Origin: JBBSAT01 sp044223665
GTDB taxonomy: Bacteria; Myxococcota_A; Polyangia; Polyangiales; Sandaracinaceae
Assembly (NCBI GenBank): GCA_044223665.1
Contig: JBGALT010000018.1
Location: 1-64,000 of the forward strand
DNA length: 64,000 nucleotides
Reading direction: 5' to 3'
Made by a program: the position numbers and the translations under genes. Shown here piece by piece: positions 8,265 through 19,064 of the stretch (position 1 is the stretch's first letter; the number at the start of each line of letters is the position of its first letter). The notes beneath the pieces were generated by a model. It saw only the letters and a program-made list of their open reading frames with translations. It was not told the origin of the DNA and did no database searches.

Positions 8265-9926
8265 GTGCCGATCCTGACGCCGCAAGAGCGCATCGGGCTC
8301 ACGATGGCGGGGAAATACCGCCTCGAGAGCATCCTCGCGACCGGCGGGATGGCGACCGTCTTCGCCGGCGTCCACGCGTGGACCGAGCGCGAGGTCGCGG
8401 TGAAGATCCTCAACTACGAGCACGCCCGCGAGCCCGAGGTCGTTCGGCGCTTCCTGCAGGAGGCGCGCGCGGCGGCGCAGCTCAAGCACCCGAACGTCGT
8501 CGACGTCCTCGACATGGGCGAGGACACCGACGGCACCGTCTATCTCGTGCTCGAGCGCCTGCACGGCGAGACGCTCAAGGCCCGCCTCCGCCGCGGTCCG
8601 CTCACGCTCCGCGAGGTCGCCGCGTTGATCTTGCCGGTGATGCGCGCGGTCGCGAGCGCTCACCAGAAGGGCGTCGTCCATCGGGACATCAAGCCGGACA
8701 ACATCTTCCTCTCGACGACCGAGCCCGGCTCGATCGTGCCCAAGCTGCTCGACTTCGGCATCGCGAAGGTGAGCGCCGCGAGCGACTCGGGCTCGACGCG
8801 CACGGGGCTGATGGTCGGTACGCCTTCGTACATGGCGCCCGAGCAGGTGCGCGGAGAGCGCGACGTCGGCCCGCGGGCGGACGTCTGGTCGATGGGCGTC
8901 GTGCTCCACGCGGCGATCACCGGGCGCGTGCCCTTCGAGGCCGAGTCGAGCGCGGCCGTCCTGGCGCGCGTGATCACCGAGCGTGCGGCGCCGATCCAGA
9001 CGCTCGCACCGCAGCTGCGCCCGAGCGTGGCGAGCGTCGTCGATCGCGCGCTCGTGTTCGAGGCCCACGCGCGCTTCGCCGACATGGGCGAGATGGTGGC
9101 GGCGCTCGAGGCGGCGCTCGAGGGGCCCTCGCAGGGCTACCTCGCCCCGGTCCCCGCGCGCGCCCCGGCGCCGATCCTGAACGTCGCGGCCACGGGCGCG
9201 CGGCCTCTCGCTTCGCAGCCGGGGCTCGCGCCCGAGCTCTTGACCGACGCACCGACGGTGAACCTCCCGCTCGGCGCCCTGCAAGGCGCGCTCGCGCCGA
9301 AGGAATCGGACGGAATCGAGCGAAGCGATCTCGACGTGATCACCCAGCCCGGGCCGATGACGCCGGAGGCTGCCGCCAACCTCCCGGCCACGACGCCCTT
9401 CGCGTGGGCCGCGGCGCCTCCGCCGCCGAGCCCCACGACGCCGAGCTCGCCTCGATGGCCTTGGGTGGTGGGCGCGATCGCGGCGCTTGCCCTCGCTGGG
9501 GGCGGGATGGCGCTGGTGTGGCCGTGGTCGAGCGCTGCGCCCGTGACCGCGAGCGGAGCGCCGCGTGCGGTGAGCGGCGGCGGCGCGGAGATCGATCGCA
9601 GCAGCGTCGGCCTCGCCGAGCTCGGCGGTCCGACCCCGCCGTCCACGATCCAAGACGAGCCGCCGCCTTCGACCGAGGCCTCGCCCGCGACCGAGGCCGC
9701 TCCCTCGACGCCGGCCGCGCCGCCGCCCGCGACCGAGGCAGCCGCCGCGCCGCCGCCCGCGACGTCGACGCCCCTGCCCTCCCCCGCGGGCGAGACGACC
9801 ACCGCGACGGCGGACGAGGACGCCGGCGTGCCGCAAGCGCCGCGTGCCGACCCGTCGGTGCGCGCACCGCGCTCGGGCGGACGCGAGCCGCGTCGAGGCA
9901 CGCGCGGCTCGTACATCCTCCACTGA
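8265..9926 (+). CDS. PknB-type Ser/Thr protein kinase, membrane-anchored
   Basis: 553 residues. The kinase domain spans roughly 15-285: G-loop ATGGMATVF, Lys47 in VAVKIL, HRDIKPDN with Asp141, DFG at 163 and MAPEQ near 190, so all catalytic residues are present. It is followed by a variable linker, one membrane segment (VVGAIAALALAGGGMALVW) and a Pro/Ala/Thr-rich outer tail with no recognised sensor domain. GTG at 8265 was chosen because CGGGA precedes it by four bases; the frame is open from 8238. The TPR/PEGA protein follows 35 bases later and may act with it in envelope signalling. Confidence 0.88.
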   Translation: MPILTPQERIGLTMAGKYRLESILATGGMATVFAGVHAWTEREVAVKILNYEHAREPEVVRRFLQEARAAAQLKHPNVVDVLDMGEDTDGTVYLVLERLHGETLKARLRRGPLTLREVAALILPVMRAVASAHQKGVVHRDIKPDNIFLSTTEPGSIVPKLLDFGIAKVSAASDSGSTRTGLMVGTPSYMAPEQVRGERDVGPRADVWSMGVVLHAAITGRVPFEAESSAAVLARVITERAAPIQTLAPQLRPSVASVVDRALVFEAHARFADMGEMVAALEAALEGPSQGYLAPVPARAPAPILNVAATGARPLASQPGLAPELLTDAPTVNLPLGALQGALAPKESDGIERSDLDVITQPGPMTPEAAANLPATTPFAWAAAPPPPSPTTPSSPRWPWVVGAIAALALAGGGMALVWPWSSAAPVTASGAPRAVSGGGAEIDRSSVGLAELGGPTPPSTIQDEPPPSTEASPATEAAPSTPAAPPPATEAAAAPPPATSTPLPSPAGETTTATADEDAGVPQAPRADPSVRAPRSGGREPRRGTRGSYILH

Positions 9927-9948
9927 CGCGCGTCATCCGCGGGCGCGC

Positions 9949-9954
9949 TATCAT
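9949..9954 (+). promoter_or_regulatory. -10-like box for a leaderless start
   Basis: TATCAT ends 7 bases before the ATG at 9962 and there is no Shine-Dalgarno sequence, so the TPR/PEGA gene may also have its own leaderless transcript. Confidence 0.4.
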
Positions 9955-9961
9955 CGTCCCG

Positions 9962-10936
9962 ATGCGCGCTCGCGCTGTGTTGCTCCCGCTGGCCGTCCTG
10001 GCGTTGGTCGCCCTCGCGATCGCGCTCGCGGCCTCGCCGGTGCGGGCGCAGGAGCCGACGGCGAGCGAGCTGCTCGAGTACGGCGTCGCCCTGCGAGAGG
10101 ACGGGCGCGACGAGGAAGCGCTCGCCATCTTCGAGCGCGCGTACGGCGCCGAAGCGTCGGGGCAGGCCCTCGCCCAGATCGCGCTCGCCGAGCAGGCGCT
10201 GGGACGCCTCGTGAGCGCGGAGGAGCACCTCGCACGCGCCCTCGAAGATCCGGACGACCGCTTCGTCCGACGCAACCGTCCGCTGCTCGAGCAGGCGCTC
10301 GCCGAGATCCGCGCCGAGCTGACGACCCTCACGATCACCTGCGACGTCGCCGGTGCCCAGCTGACGGTGGGCGATCGGGATCTCGGCACGCTGCCTCTCG
10401 CGGCCCCGCTGCGCGTGCAGGCCGGCACGGCCCACGTGGAGATCCACGCGCCCGGCTATCGCCCCTACTCCCGCGAGGTGATCGTCAGCGCCGAGCGGCC
10501 CGCCTCGCTCGCCGCCGTCCTCGAGCCCGACGCCGCGGTCACCGCCCCGCCGCCCTCGCCCCCGCCCGAGACGCCGCCGACCGAGCCCGCGCACACGGGC
10601 GACGCGCGCGCGTGGCGTCTCCCGCTCGCCATCGGGCTCGCGGCGGCCGGCGTCGTCTCCGTGGCGATCGGCGGCGGGCTCATGGCGTGGCGCGAGGACA
10701 ACGCGCGCGCGCGCCTGACGTGCAGCGACACCGAGCCGGAGTGCCGCGGGCGCTACCAGACGGCGTACGACGCCGAGACGGCGGGGATCACCACGTTCGT
10801 CGTCGGCGGCCTCCTCGTCGCCGCGGGCGCCGGGATCTTCGTCTGGGATCTCCTCTCGCAGAGCGACGGCGCGGGCGAGGCCCGGGTCACTTGCGCGCCG
10901 GGCGTGCTCGCCCTCGGCTGCAGCGGCCGCTTCTGA
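9962..10936 (+). CDS. exported TPR/PEGA-domain protein
   Basis: 324 residues. A signal peptide ends near ASPVRAQ. Residues ~30-120 form TPR-like helices (ELLEYGVALREDGRDEEALAIFERAY and the next repeat). Residues ~120-175 are a PEGA-type beta domain (TITCDVAGAQLTVGDRDLGTLPL). A Pro-rich linker and two membrane segments (IGLAAAGVVSVAIGGG and FVVGGLLVAAGAGIFVW) follow, with four Cys in and after them. This architecture is common beside Ser/Thr kinases in Myxococcota and is usually of unknown role. A similar TPR/two-segment protein is encoded at 59750-60562, also beside a kinase. Confidence 0.75.
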   Translation: MRARAVLLPLAVLALVALAIALAASPVRAQEPTASELLEYGVALREDGRDEEALAIFERAYGAEASGQALAQIALAEQALGRLVSAEEHLARALEDPDDRFVRRNRPLLEQALAEIRAELTTLTITCDVAGAQLTVGDRDLGTLPLAAPLRVQAGTAHVEIHAPGYRPYSREVIVSAERPASLAAVLEPDAAVTAPPPSPPPETPPTEPAHTGDARAWRLPLAIGLAAAGVVSVAIGGGLMAWREDNARARLTCSDTEPECRGRYQTAYDAETAGITTFVVGGLLVAAGAGIFVWDLLSQSDGAGEARVTCAPGVLALGCSGRF

Positions 10937-10969
10937 CCGCGTCGAGGACGTCGGTCGGGACGTCGTCGA

Positions 10970-12463
10970 TCAGGCGATCGACGCCGCGCGCGCACCGAGG
11001 TGGGCGACGAGCGGCTCGATCGAGAGCGGAGCGCCGGTCGCGCGCAGCACGAGCTCGCGCGTGTCGTGGAGGCTCCCCCAGCGATGCACGCGCTCGCGCA
11101 GGAACGACAGGAGCACCGCGAGATCCCCGCGCTCGATCGACGCGTCCAGATCAGGCGCCTCCTGGCGAAGAGCCTGCACGAGCTGCGCGGCGATGGCGTT
11201 GCCGATCGTGTAGGTCGGGAAGTAGCCGAACATCCCGTCGGCCCAGTGACCATCGGAGAGGCAGCCCTCGACGTCGCTCGCGATGCGCACGCCGAGCGTC
11301 CGCGCGTACGCCTCGTTCCACGCGGCCGGCAGATCCGCGGCACGCAGATCGCCGGAGACGAGCGCGCGCTCGAGCTCGACGCGCACGAGGATGTGCAGGT
11401 CGTAGCTCAGCTCGTCGGCGCGGATGCGCGAGGCGCCCACGTTCACCGCGGCGATGGCGTCGAAGATGGCATCCGGCGCGCTCGCCCCGAGAGCGCCGCC
11501 GATCCGAGGCGCCGCGCGAGGCCAGAGCCAGCGCCAGAACGCGCGGCTCCGCCCGAGGTGGTTCTCGATCAGGCGCGCCTGCGACTCGTGCATCCCGAGC
11601 GACGGTGCTTCGCCCACCGGCGTTCCGAAGTGCTCCTCGGGCAGGGCCTGCTCGTAGAGGCCGTGCCCGAGCTCGTGGAGCGTCGCGAAGAGCCCGCCGG
11701 TGAAGGCACGCTCGTCGTAGCGCGTGGTGAGGCGAACATCGCCTGGGCCGATCCGCGTCGTCGAGGGATGGACCGCCGTGTCGAGCCGGCCGAGCGTGAG
11801 GTCGAACCCGAGATCGCGCGCGAGCGCCTGGCAGATCGCGTCCTGTACGGCGGCCGGCACCGGCTCGGAGAGCAGCGGCGGCGGTGGATGGCGATCGCGC
11901 ACGGCCGCGAGCAAGGGCCGGCTCGCCTCGGAGAGGCGGGCGAGCATCGGTCCGAGCACGTCGAAGGTGAGCCCCTCCTCCCACTCGTCGAGCAGCGTGT
12001 CGTAGCGCGTGCGCCCGCGCGCGAGGCAGTCGGCCTCCGCCTGCTTGAGCGCGACCACGCGCGCGAGCTTCGGCAAGTACACGCGCACATCGCCATCGTC
12101 CCGCGCCACGTGCCAGGCGTCGGTCGACAGCGTCGTGACGCGCGCGAGCTCTTCCACCAGCGAGCCGGGGACGAGCAGCGCCTCCTCGTGCTCGTCCTCG
12201 AGCGCCTTCAGGTTCGCGCGGACGACCGGGTCGCTCGCGTGCGCTCCTTCGCGCGCGCGCGCGAGCAGGTCCCCGATCTGCTCGTCGGTCGCCTGCTCGT
12301 GCCCGAGCCGAGCGAGGAGCGCCTGCTGCTCGGCGCGGTGCGCCGCACCGCCCTCCGGCATCGTCACGTCCTCGTCCCACTCGAGGAGCGTCGCGCACGA
12401 GCCGAGCACCATCTGGTCGCGCGAGCGGCGCAGGAGCTCGCGGTAGGCCTCCTCCGGGGTCAT
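10970..12463 (-). CDS. M32 carboxypeptidase (carboxypeptidase Taq type)
   Basis: 497 residues, the normal length of family M32. The zinc motif HELGH is at residues 263-267 and the downstream Glu lies in MHESQARLIENHLGRS, a hallmark of the family. It is a cytoplasmic metallocarboxypeptidase that removes C-terminal residues from peptides. The open frame continues far upstream (to 14068) as the shadow of the opposite gene. The ATG at 12463 gives the usual N-terminus (TPEEAYRELL). It is convergent with the TPR/PEGA gene (33-base gap) and divergent from the ATP-grasp-like gene. Confidence 0.93.
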   Translation of the reverse strand: MTPEEAYRELLRRSRDQMVLGSCATLLEWDEDVTMPEGGAAHRAEQQALLARLGHEQATDEQIGDLLARAREGAHASDPVVRANLKALEDEHEEALLVPGSLVEELARVTTLSTDAWHVARDDGDVRVYLPKLARVVALKQAEADCLARGRTRYDTLLDEWEEGLTFDVLGPMLARLSEASRPLLAAVRDRHPPPPLLSEPVPAAVQDAICQALARDLGFDLTLGRLDTAVHPSTTRIGPGDVRLTTRYDERAFTGGLFATLHELGHGLYEQALPEEHFGTPVGEAPSLGMHESQARLIENHLGRSRAFWRWLWPRAAPRIGGALGASAPDAIFDAIAAVNVGASRIRADELSYDLHILVRVELERALVSGDLRAADLPAAWNEAYARTLGVRIASDVEGCLSDGHWADGMFGYFPTYTIGNAIAAQLVQALRQEAPDLDASIERGDLAVLLSFLRERVHRWGSLHDTRELVLRATGAPLSIEPLVAHLGARAASIA

Positions 12464-12577
12464 CGCTCGGAGCCTTAGGCGCGGCTCGAGACATGTCCAT
12501 CGAATCGACGTCGCGGCGCCGAGCACCGCGCTCCTCCGATGGGTGGCAGTGCCTGCGCGCGTGCGTAGGAGCCTTCC

Positions 12578-14038
12578 ATGCGGACCCCGGTGGAGGAGGC
12601 GGGCCTCAGGGGGGCCGAGCTCGCGGCCCAGGTCCACCGCGCGCTCGTGGCGATCGACGATGCCACGCTCTCGGAGCTGATGCACCGGATCGAAGCGCTG
12701 TCTCGCGCGCAGCGCTTCGTCTACGAGCACGAAGGCCAGGCCGAGGTCATCCGGCTCTTGCCGATGCCGATCCCCGCGCTCCCCGATCAGCTGGCGTACG
12801 TGCGGGCGGCGACGCTCGCGCTGCACGCCGCGCTCCGCCGCTTGCCCGACGCGTATTTCGCCGACCCCGACGTGCGCGAGGTCCTGCGCCTGCCGGATCG
12901 CGAGGAGGCGTGGCTCCGCCGGCACTGGACCGAGCGCACGCGCCGACAGAACACGGTGATCGGTCGGCACGACGCGGTGATCGACCTCGCGTCGGCGGAC
13001 TGGAAAGGGTCGCTCGCGTTCCTCGAGCCGAACATGGGCGGCGTGGGCGGTCTGCAGATCGCGCCGACGGCGGCGCGGATCCTCGCCGAGACGGTGATGC
13101 CCGCGCTGCGAGCCCGCGATCGCGAGCTCGCGCTCGAGCCGACGCAGGACCCCCGCATGCTCCTCATGCAGGAGCTGATCGATCACCTGGAGACGACCGG
13201 ACGCCGCGGGCGCACGCTCTGTCTGCTCGAGCCGAAGTACGCGGGCTCCGGCCCCGACGAGCAGGCCGAGCTCTCGCGCTTCGTCCGCGCGCACTTCGGG
13301 CTCGAGGTGCTGCACGCCGACCCGAGCGAGCTCCGCCTGGTGGGTGACGAGGTCACGCTCGAGGGGCGCGTGATCGATCTCGCGTACCGCGACTACGCGG
13401 TCGAGGACATCCTCGAGATCGAGGACGAGGGCGTGGACGTGGCGCCGATGGAGCGGCTCTTCGCCGAGAACCGGATGGTGAGCACGATCGCCGCCGAGCT
13501 CGACCAGAAGAGCTGCTTCGAGGTCTTCACCGATCCCGTGCTCGCAGGGCGACACGCCTCCATCGACGAGCAGCGCTTCTTCCGCCGGCACCTGCCGTGG
13601 ACGCGCCTCTTGCGGGACACCCGCACGACGCTCGCCGACGGCACGACCGGGGATCTGCTCGCGTACGTCGCGCGCGAGCGCGAGCGGCTCGTGCTGAAGC
13701 CCAACCGGAGCTACGGCGGCGAGGGCATCACGCTCGGCCCCTCCTCGTCGCTGTCGTCGTGGGAGGCCCTGCTGAACGAGGTCTCGTCGCGGGGCCCCGA
13801 GCAAGAGCGCTGGGTCGTGCAGCGCCTCTTGCCCCTCCCCTCGCTCGAGCTGCCCTTCTTCGACGAAGGGGGCGTGCTGCGACGCGAGCCCTTCTTCGTG
13901 GTCTACGGGCTCGACGCGAGCGACTACGGCCTCGGCGTGCTCGTGCGCGCGTCGCAGAGCCGCGTCGTGAACGTGGCGCAGCGCGGCGGCGTGTGCGTGC
14001 TCGTGGTCGGGCACCCGCCCGGCAGCCTCGTGCTCTGA
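12578..14038 (+). CDS. ATP-grasp-like protein, function unknown
   Basis: 486 residues. The segment LVLKPNRSYGGEGITLG (around residue 370) resembles the ATP-grasp glycine-rich loop with its Lys, as in glutathionylspermidine-synthase-like and circularly permuted ATP-grasp enzymes. LAFLEPNMGGVGG (~150) and TLCLLEPKYAGSG (~215) resemble the substrate-loop regions of that group. It may therefore form an amide or peptide-like bond at the cost of ATP, but the substrates are unknown. TAGGAG ends 6 bases before the ATG and could be a Shine-Dalgarno sequence. No partner genes are adjacent. Confidence 0.6.
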   Translation: MRTPVEEAGLRGAELAAQVHRALVAIDDATLSELMHRIEALSRAQRFVYEHEGQAEVIRLLPMPIPALPDQLAYVRAATLALHAALRRLPDAYFADPDVREVLRLPDREEAWLRRHWTERTRRQNTVIGRHDAVIDLASADWKGSLAFLEPNMGGVGGLQIAPTAARILAETVMPALRARDRELALEPTQDPRMLLMQELIDHLETTGRRGRTLCLLEPKYAGSGPDEQAELSRFVRAHFGLEVLHADPSELRLVGDEVTLEGRVIDLAYRDYAVEDILEIEDEGVDVAPMERLFAENRMVSTIAAELDQKSCFEVFTDPVLAGRHASIDEQRFFRRHLPWTRLLRDTRTTLADGTTGDLLAYVARERERLVLKPNRSYGGEGITLGPSSSLSSWEALLNEVSSRGPEQERWVVQRLLPLPSLELPFFDEGGVLRREPFFVVYGLDASDYGLGVLVRASQSRVVNVAQRGGVCVLVVGHPPGSLVL

Positions 14039-14074
14039 CGAGACCCGGGCGCCCTCGATCGAGGACATGCCGTC

Positions 14075-14917
14075 CTACGGAGCCTCGCAGATGAACGCGA
14101 GCCGATCGGTACAGGGCACGTCGCTCCACGCGCCGGTGCTGCCGCGGATGCGAGCGCAGGGGCCCGAGCCGTCGGGCTCCGCCGACTCCCACGAGGTGAA
14201 GCGAGGGCTCGTCCCGTCCTCCCACACGAGCAAGGGCGTGGTGTGCAGGCCAATCCACGCGTACTGGCCGAGGATGGCGAGCATGCGCGCCTGATCGCTG
14301 ACGAACGTGTTCTCGGCCGCGTCGTCGATCACGACGAGGTGATAGCCGAAGCTCTCGCACTCGGTCTCGGCCTCGTCGCGGCGCATCGTCGACGGGCAGA
14401 GCGCGTACGAATGGCCGAGATAGGCGCGAACCTGGCAGCCGAAGCCGGTCCCGCAGCGCGTGACTCCGTCGTCGACGGTGCCGTCGCAGTCGTCGTCCTC
14501 TCCGTTGCAGGTCTCGGAGCCGCCCGGGTGGATCTGGGGCACGAGGTCGTTGCAGTCGCCTCCGCGCACGATCGTGCGGATACCGTCCGGAGGCCCGGTG
14601 CACGACGGAATGGGCGCGCCGTCGTCCCCGAAGCCGTCGAAGTCCTCGTCCGGGTAGTAGACGACGAGCGCGTCGCCGCAGCCTCCGTCGACCGGCACTG
14701 CGGCGTCGACCCGCGCGGCGTCCACCGCGGCCGCGTCGGGATCGCCAGTGTCGCCGCGCGCGGCGTCCACCGATGCGTCGGAGAGGGTGGCGTCGCTGCC
14801 CGCGGCGTCACGCCCCGGCGAGCCCGCCTCCCAGGGATCGAGCGGACGAATCGCCGTGCAGGCGCTCGCGGCCGACGAGACGATCGCCAGACCGACCACG
14901 AGGAGGCGAGGGTCCAC
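14075..14917 (-). CDS. C-type-lectin-like lipoprotein with MopE motif
   Basis: 280 residues from a GTG start; the frame is open to 15067, but only this start puts a signal peptide and ASAC lipobox at the N-terminus. An Asp/Ala-rich linker leads to one MopE-like Cys/Asp unit (GGDCNDLVPQIHPGGSETCNG). The last ~110 residues look like a C-type lectin domain: CPSTMRRDEAE, WIGLHTTP, FTSWESAEPDGSGPCARI, W.DVPC and FICEAP, with the four expected Cys. It is a surface lipoprotein likely binding sugars or protein. I see no clear Shine-Dalgarno sequence. Confidence 0.75.
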   Translation of the reverse strand: MDPRLLVVGLAIVSSAASACTAIRPLDPWEAGSPGRDAAGSDATLSDASVDAARGDTGDPDAAAVDAARVDAAVPVDGGCGDALVVYYPDEDFDGFGDDGAPIPSCTGPPDGIRTIVRGGDCNDLVPQIHPGGSETCNGEDDDCDGTVDDGVTRCGTGFGCQVRAYLGHSYALCPSTMRRDEAETECESFGYHLVVIDDAAENTFVSDQARMLAILGQYAWIGLHTTPLLVWEDGTSPRFTSWESAEPDGSGPCARIRGSTGAWSDVPCTDRLAFICEAP

Positions 14918-15093
14918 CCAACGATGGTCGGAGCGCTCCGCCCGGCCGTCAAGCTCTCCGGCGGGCGGGTGGATGTCCGCGGCGAGAGGCGGCCCCGCGG
15001 GCGGCGCGGCATCTCTCCCCGGTCGCGCCCGGAGCGTGTGTGACGATCCACGCGAAGCACTGGGCACCCTGGTCGCAGAGGCGTGACAGCGGA

Positions 15094-15099
15094 TAGAAT
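15094..15099 (+). promoter_or_regulatory. -10-like box upstream of the Cys-rich lipoprotein
   Basis: TAGAAT matches the -10 consensus in five of six positions and would give a leader of about 60 bases. No convincing -35 is visible at 17 bases upstream. Confidence 0.35.
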
Positions 15100-15167
15100 C
15101 CGGCGGAAACGCGGGGGGGGCACGCCACGTGCTCCGCGAGGCGATCTCGAGAACGGAGGGTGTGTCG

Positions 15168-16109
15168 ATGAAGCGGATGCTGGGGTGCCTGTTCGTGCTG
15201 ACGCTCGCGGGCTGTCCACAACGGAGCGGTACGCTCGACTACGGGGATTCGGAGCAGCTGTGCGTCGCCATCTCGGCCTGCATGGGCAGCTACGGAAGCA
15301 CCGGCAGCTGCGTCGGCAGCTACGTCGGGCGCCCCCTCTCGCAACGCTACGGCTCGGCGTTCCTCTGCATGATCGAAGCGGCCGGGCGCGGCGACTGCGT
15401 CGCCGTGCGGGCGTGCGCCGGCCTCACGACGCAGCTCGATGCGAGCTGCACGTCGAGCTCGACCTCGTCGAGCATGTGCAGCGGAGGCAACGTGGTCGGA
15501 TGCTCGCCCGGAGACAGCTCGACCGTCCCGCACCTCTACCAGAACACCTGCAGCGTGCTCGGCGCGTCGTGCTTGACCTCGTCGACGGGCCGCGCCGGCT
15601 GCTACTACGGCACCTGCGCGTGGGACGGTGGGCGCTGCACGTCGAGCACCCACTACCAGTACTGCTACGACGGGGTCATCGACAGCGACACGGAGTGCCA
15701 GCCCGGCTCCACGTGTCGGGAGACGTCGAGCGGCGGCTTCACCAGCGCGAGCTGCGTCGGTGGCGATCTCTGCACGCGATCGACCTGCGAGGGCAACAGC
15801 TACCGGTACTGCGCATACGTCGACGAGACGAGCCGCCGCCTCGACCCACCGGTGGACTGCGGCGCGCTCGGCGCGCACTGCATCCTCGACACCGACGGCG
15901 CGCACTGCGAGCCCGACGGCATCGAGTGCGACCCGTCGACCTTCAGCGACGGCTGCCTCGGCAATGCGCTTCGCTACTGCGGCCCCGACGGGCGCATCCA
16001 CCAGTACGACTGCCGCGCGCGCTCGTTCGCGGGCTGCCGCGAGGCGACGACGTCGTTCGGATCGACGTACGCCTACTGCGCGCCGAGCGGGCTCGACCTG
16101 CACCTCTGA
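15168..16109 (+). CDS. Cys-rich lipoprotein
   Basis: 313 residues. The signal peptide ends in LTLAGC. The mature part is Cys-rich with spaced C pairs and many Ser/Gly (CVAISACMGS, TCEGNSYRYC, GNALRYCGPDG), repeated in a loose pattern of about 50 residues. The family is not recognised; it resembles secreted disulfide-rich proteins common in myxobacteria. ATG at 15168 was chosen because GGAGG lies 8 bases upstream; the frame is open from 15129. It is convergent with the zinc-ribbon gene at 16339. Confidence 0.75.
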   Translation: MKRMLGCLFVLTLAGCPQRSGTLDYGDSEQLCVAISACMGSYGSTGSCVGSYVGRPLSQRYGSAFLCMIEAAGRGDCVAVRACAGLTTQLDASCTSSSTSSSMCSGGNVVGCSPGDSSTVPHLYQNTCSVLGASCLTSSTGRAGCYYGTCAWDGGRCTSSTHYQYCYDGVIDSDTECQPGSTCRETSSGGFTSASCVGGDLCTRSTCEGNSYRYCAYVDETSRRLDPPVDCGALGAHCILDTDGAHCEPDGIECDPSTFSDGCLGNALRYCGPDGRIHQYDCRARSFAGCREATTSFGSTYAYCAPSGLDLHL

Positions 16110-16163
16110 TCGCCAGGGGCGTGATCGAGCCCTCCATCGCGTCCGCCGCCGCCCCTCACCCAG

Positions 16164-16256
16164 CCTCTCCCAACAAGTGGGAGAGGAGCCGAGCTCCGAG
16201 ATCCCGCACTCTCCGTGCTCGACGGACCAACCAGGGCGGCGGTCCCTCTCCCACTT
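16164..16256. repeat. three-arm inverted repeat between convergent genes
   Basis: CCTCTCCCA (16164-16172), TGGGAGAGG (16178-16186) and CCTCTCCCACTT (16245-16256) form two mutually exclusive hairpins: a 9-bp stem with a 5-base loop, or a 12-bp stem (AAGTGGGAGAGG at 16175-16186) with a long loop. The first hairpin resembles a CCTCACCC...CCTCTCCC...GGGAGAGG intergenic element seen in many bacterial genomes. It lies between two convergent stops, so a bidirectional terminator role is possible. Confidence 0.6.
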
Positions 16257-16338
16257 CGTGCGCTGACCATTCATCGCATCTCGATCGCCCGCTACGTCTC
16301 GCTCCCGCCGGCGGGCGCAGCCGACCACGCCCCGAAGG

Positions 16339-17070
16339 TCAGGGCCGCAGGAGCGAGCTGAGGAACGAGGCGACCATGTCGTAGGACGGAAGGTCCCCGA
16401 CCTCGACGCGACCGGGCGCGAAGCGCTTCATCGCCGCAGCCCGGCGCTCGCGCTCTTCCTTCTGCAAGAGGCCTCCGGCGTCGATGAACTCGAGCACCCG
16501 CGCCAGCTCGTCCTGATCGAACCACACCCCGTGCTCGTTGCAGTAGTCGATGACGATGCCGGAGCGATCGGCGAACCCTCGGCGGCTCATCGTCTTCTTG
16601 CAGTACGGGCAGGGAAGATAGGCCGCCTTCTCGGGCGCTGCGGGCGCGACGGCGATCGGGCGCATGCGCAGGCCGGCGCTCGCCTCCGTTCGGCGGGTGA
16701 TGCGCTCGAGCACCGGGTGCTCCACGAAGAGGCCCGTGCAGCGCATGCACTCGGCGACGCGGTGGTCGCCCACCCGCACCGCCGCGAGCGGCGTGTCCGA
16801 GCAGCGCGGGCACGACGCGCTCACCGCGCCCTCGAGCCCCTCGAGCTCGAGAATGGCAGCGCAGTGACTGCAGTGCTTTCGCCCCGCGCGCTCGAGCGCG
16901 AAGCACGACGGGCAGCGCACGGTCGCGAGCTCGGCCTGGCAGTGCCGACAGCTCCGCGCCTCGAACCCCACGGGCGCCCCGCACGCCGGGCAGCGCAGCG
17001 TCTCCGCCTCGGCGGGGGGCTCGGGAGCGAGGCCCGTCAGCGGATCGTCGTCGAGGTTGCGGAACGACAT
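16339..17070 (-). CDS. TFIIB-type zinc-ribbon protein
   Basis: 243 residues, cytoplasmic. The N-terminal half has ribbon pairs CPAC/CRHC, CPSC/CSHC and CPRC/CMRC. The second half is a zf-TFIIB-like domain: LPCPYCKKTMSRRGF, then GIVIDYCNEHGVWFDQDELARVLEFI. Such proteins are common and poorly characterised. TAGGAT (17078-17083) ends 7 bases before the ATG, so the mRNA may be leaderless. No partner gene is evident. Confidence 0.8.
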   Translation of the reverse strand: MSFRNLDDDPLTGLAPEPPAEAETLRCPACGAPVGFEARSCRHCQAELATVRCPSCFALERAGRKHCSHCAAILELEGLEGAVSASCPRCSDTPLAAVRVGDHRVAECMRCTGLFVEHPVLERITRRTEASAGLRMRPIAVAPAAPEKAAYLPCPYCKKTMSRRGFADRSGIVIDYCNEHGVWFDQDELARVLEFIDAGGLLQKEERERRAAAMKRFAPGRVEVGDLPSYDMVASFLSSLLRP

Positions 17071-17130
17071 GCCTGCGATCCTATCGTGCGACCTTCGTCG
17101 CGTCGACGCGTCACCGACGGCGCCGGCGCA

Positions 17131-18828
<1,698 letters not shown>

Positions 18829-19015
18829 GGGGCCGATCGCTCCGTAAGTCGCCGCGGCGGGCTTGTCACCCGACTGCGACGCTTGGAGGACGCATAGCCC
18901 GGATCGCTTCTTCCCCGCGCTTTCTCGGCGGGGCGGCGCCGGCCCATACCTCTTTCTACCCGTCCGTTCTCGACGAGGGGCCGAACCCGTGCCACCTTGC
19001 CCGCCCGCGTCGCTT

Positions 19016-19045
19016 GGGGGCGAACGCCCCCGACGCACGCGTCGG
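19016..19045 (+). promoter_or_regulatory. overlapping hairpins in the topA leader
   Basis: GGGGGCG-AA-CGCCCCC (19016-19031) and CCGACGC-AC-GCGTCGG (19030-19045) are two perfect 7-bp stems that share two bases, 20 bases before the topA start. They may shape translation initiation or act as operator sites. Confidence 0.4.
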
Positions 19046-19064
19046 AACCGGATCGGATCGGAAC

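Noticed and set aside
19046..19060. GAACC-GGATC-GGATC just before topA as another activator dyad
   Set aside because: It has a mismatch, lies about 5 bases from the start rather than 90, and has no sigma-54-like partner; probably chance.
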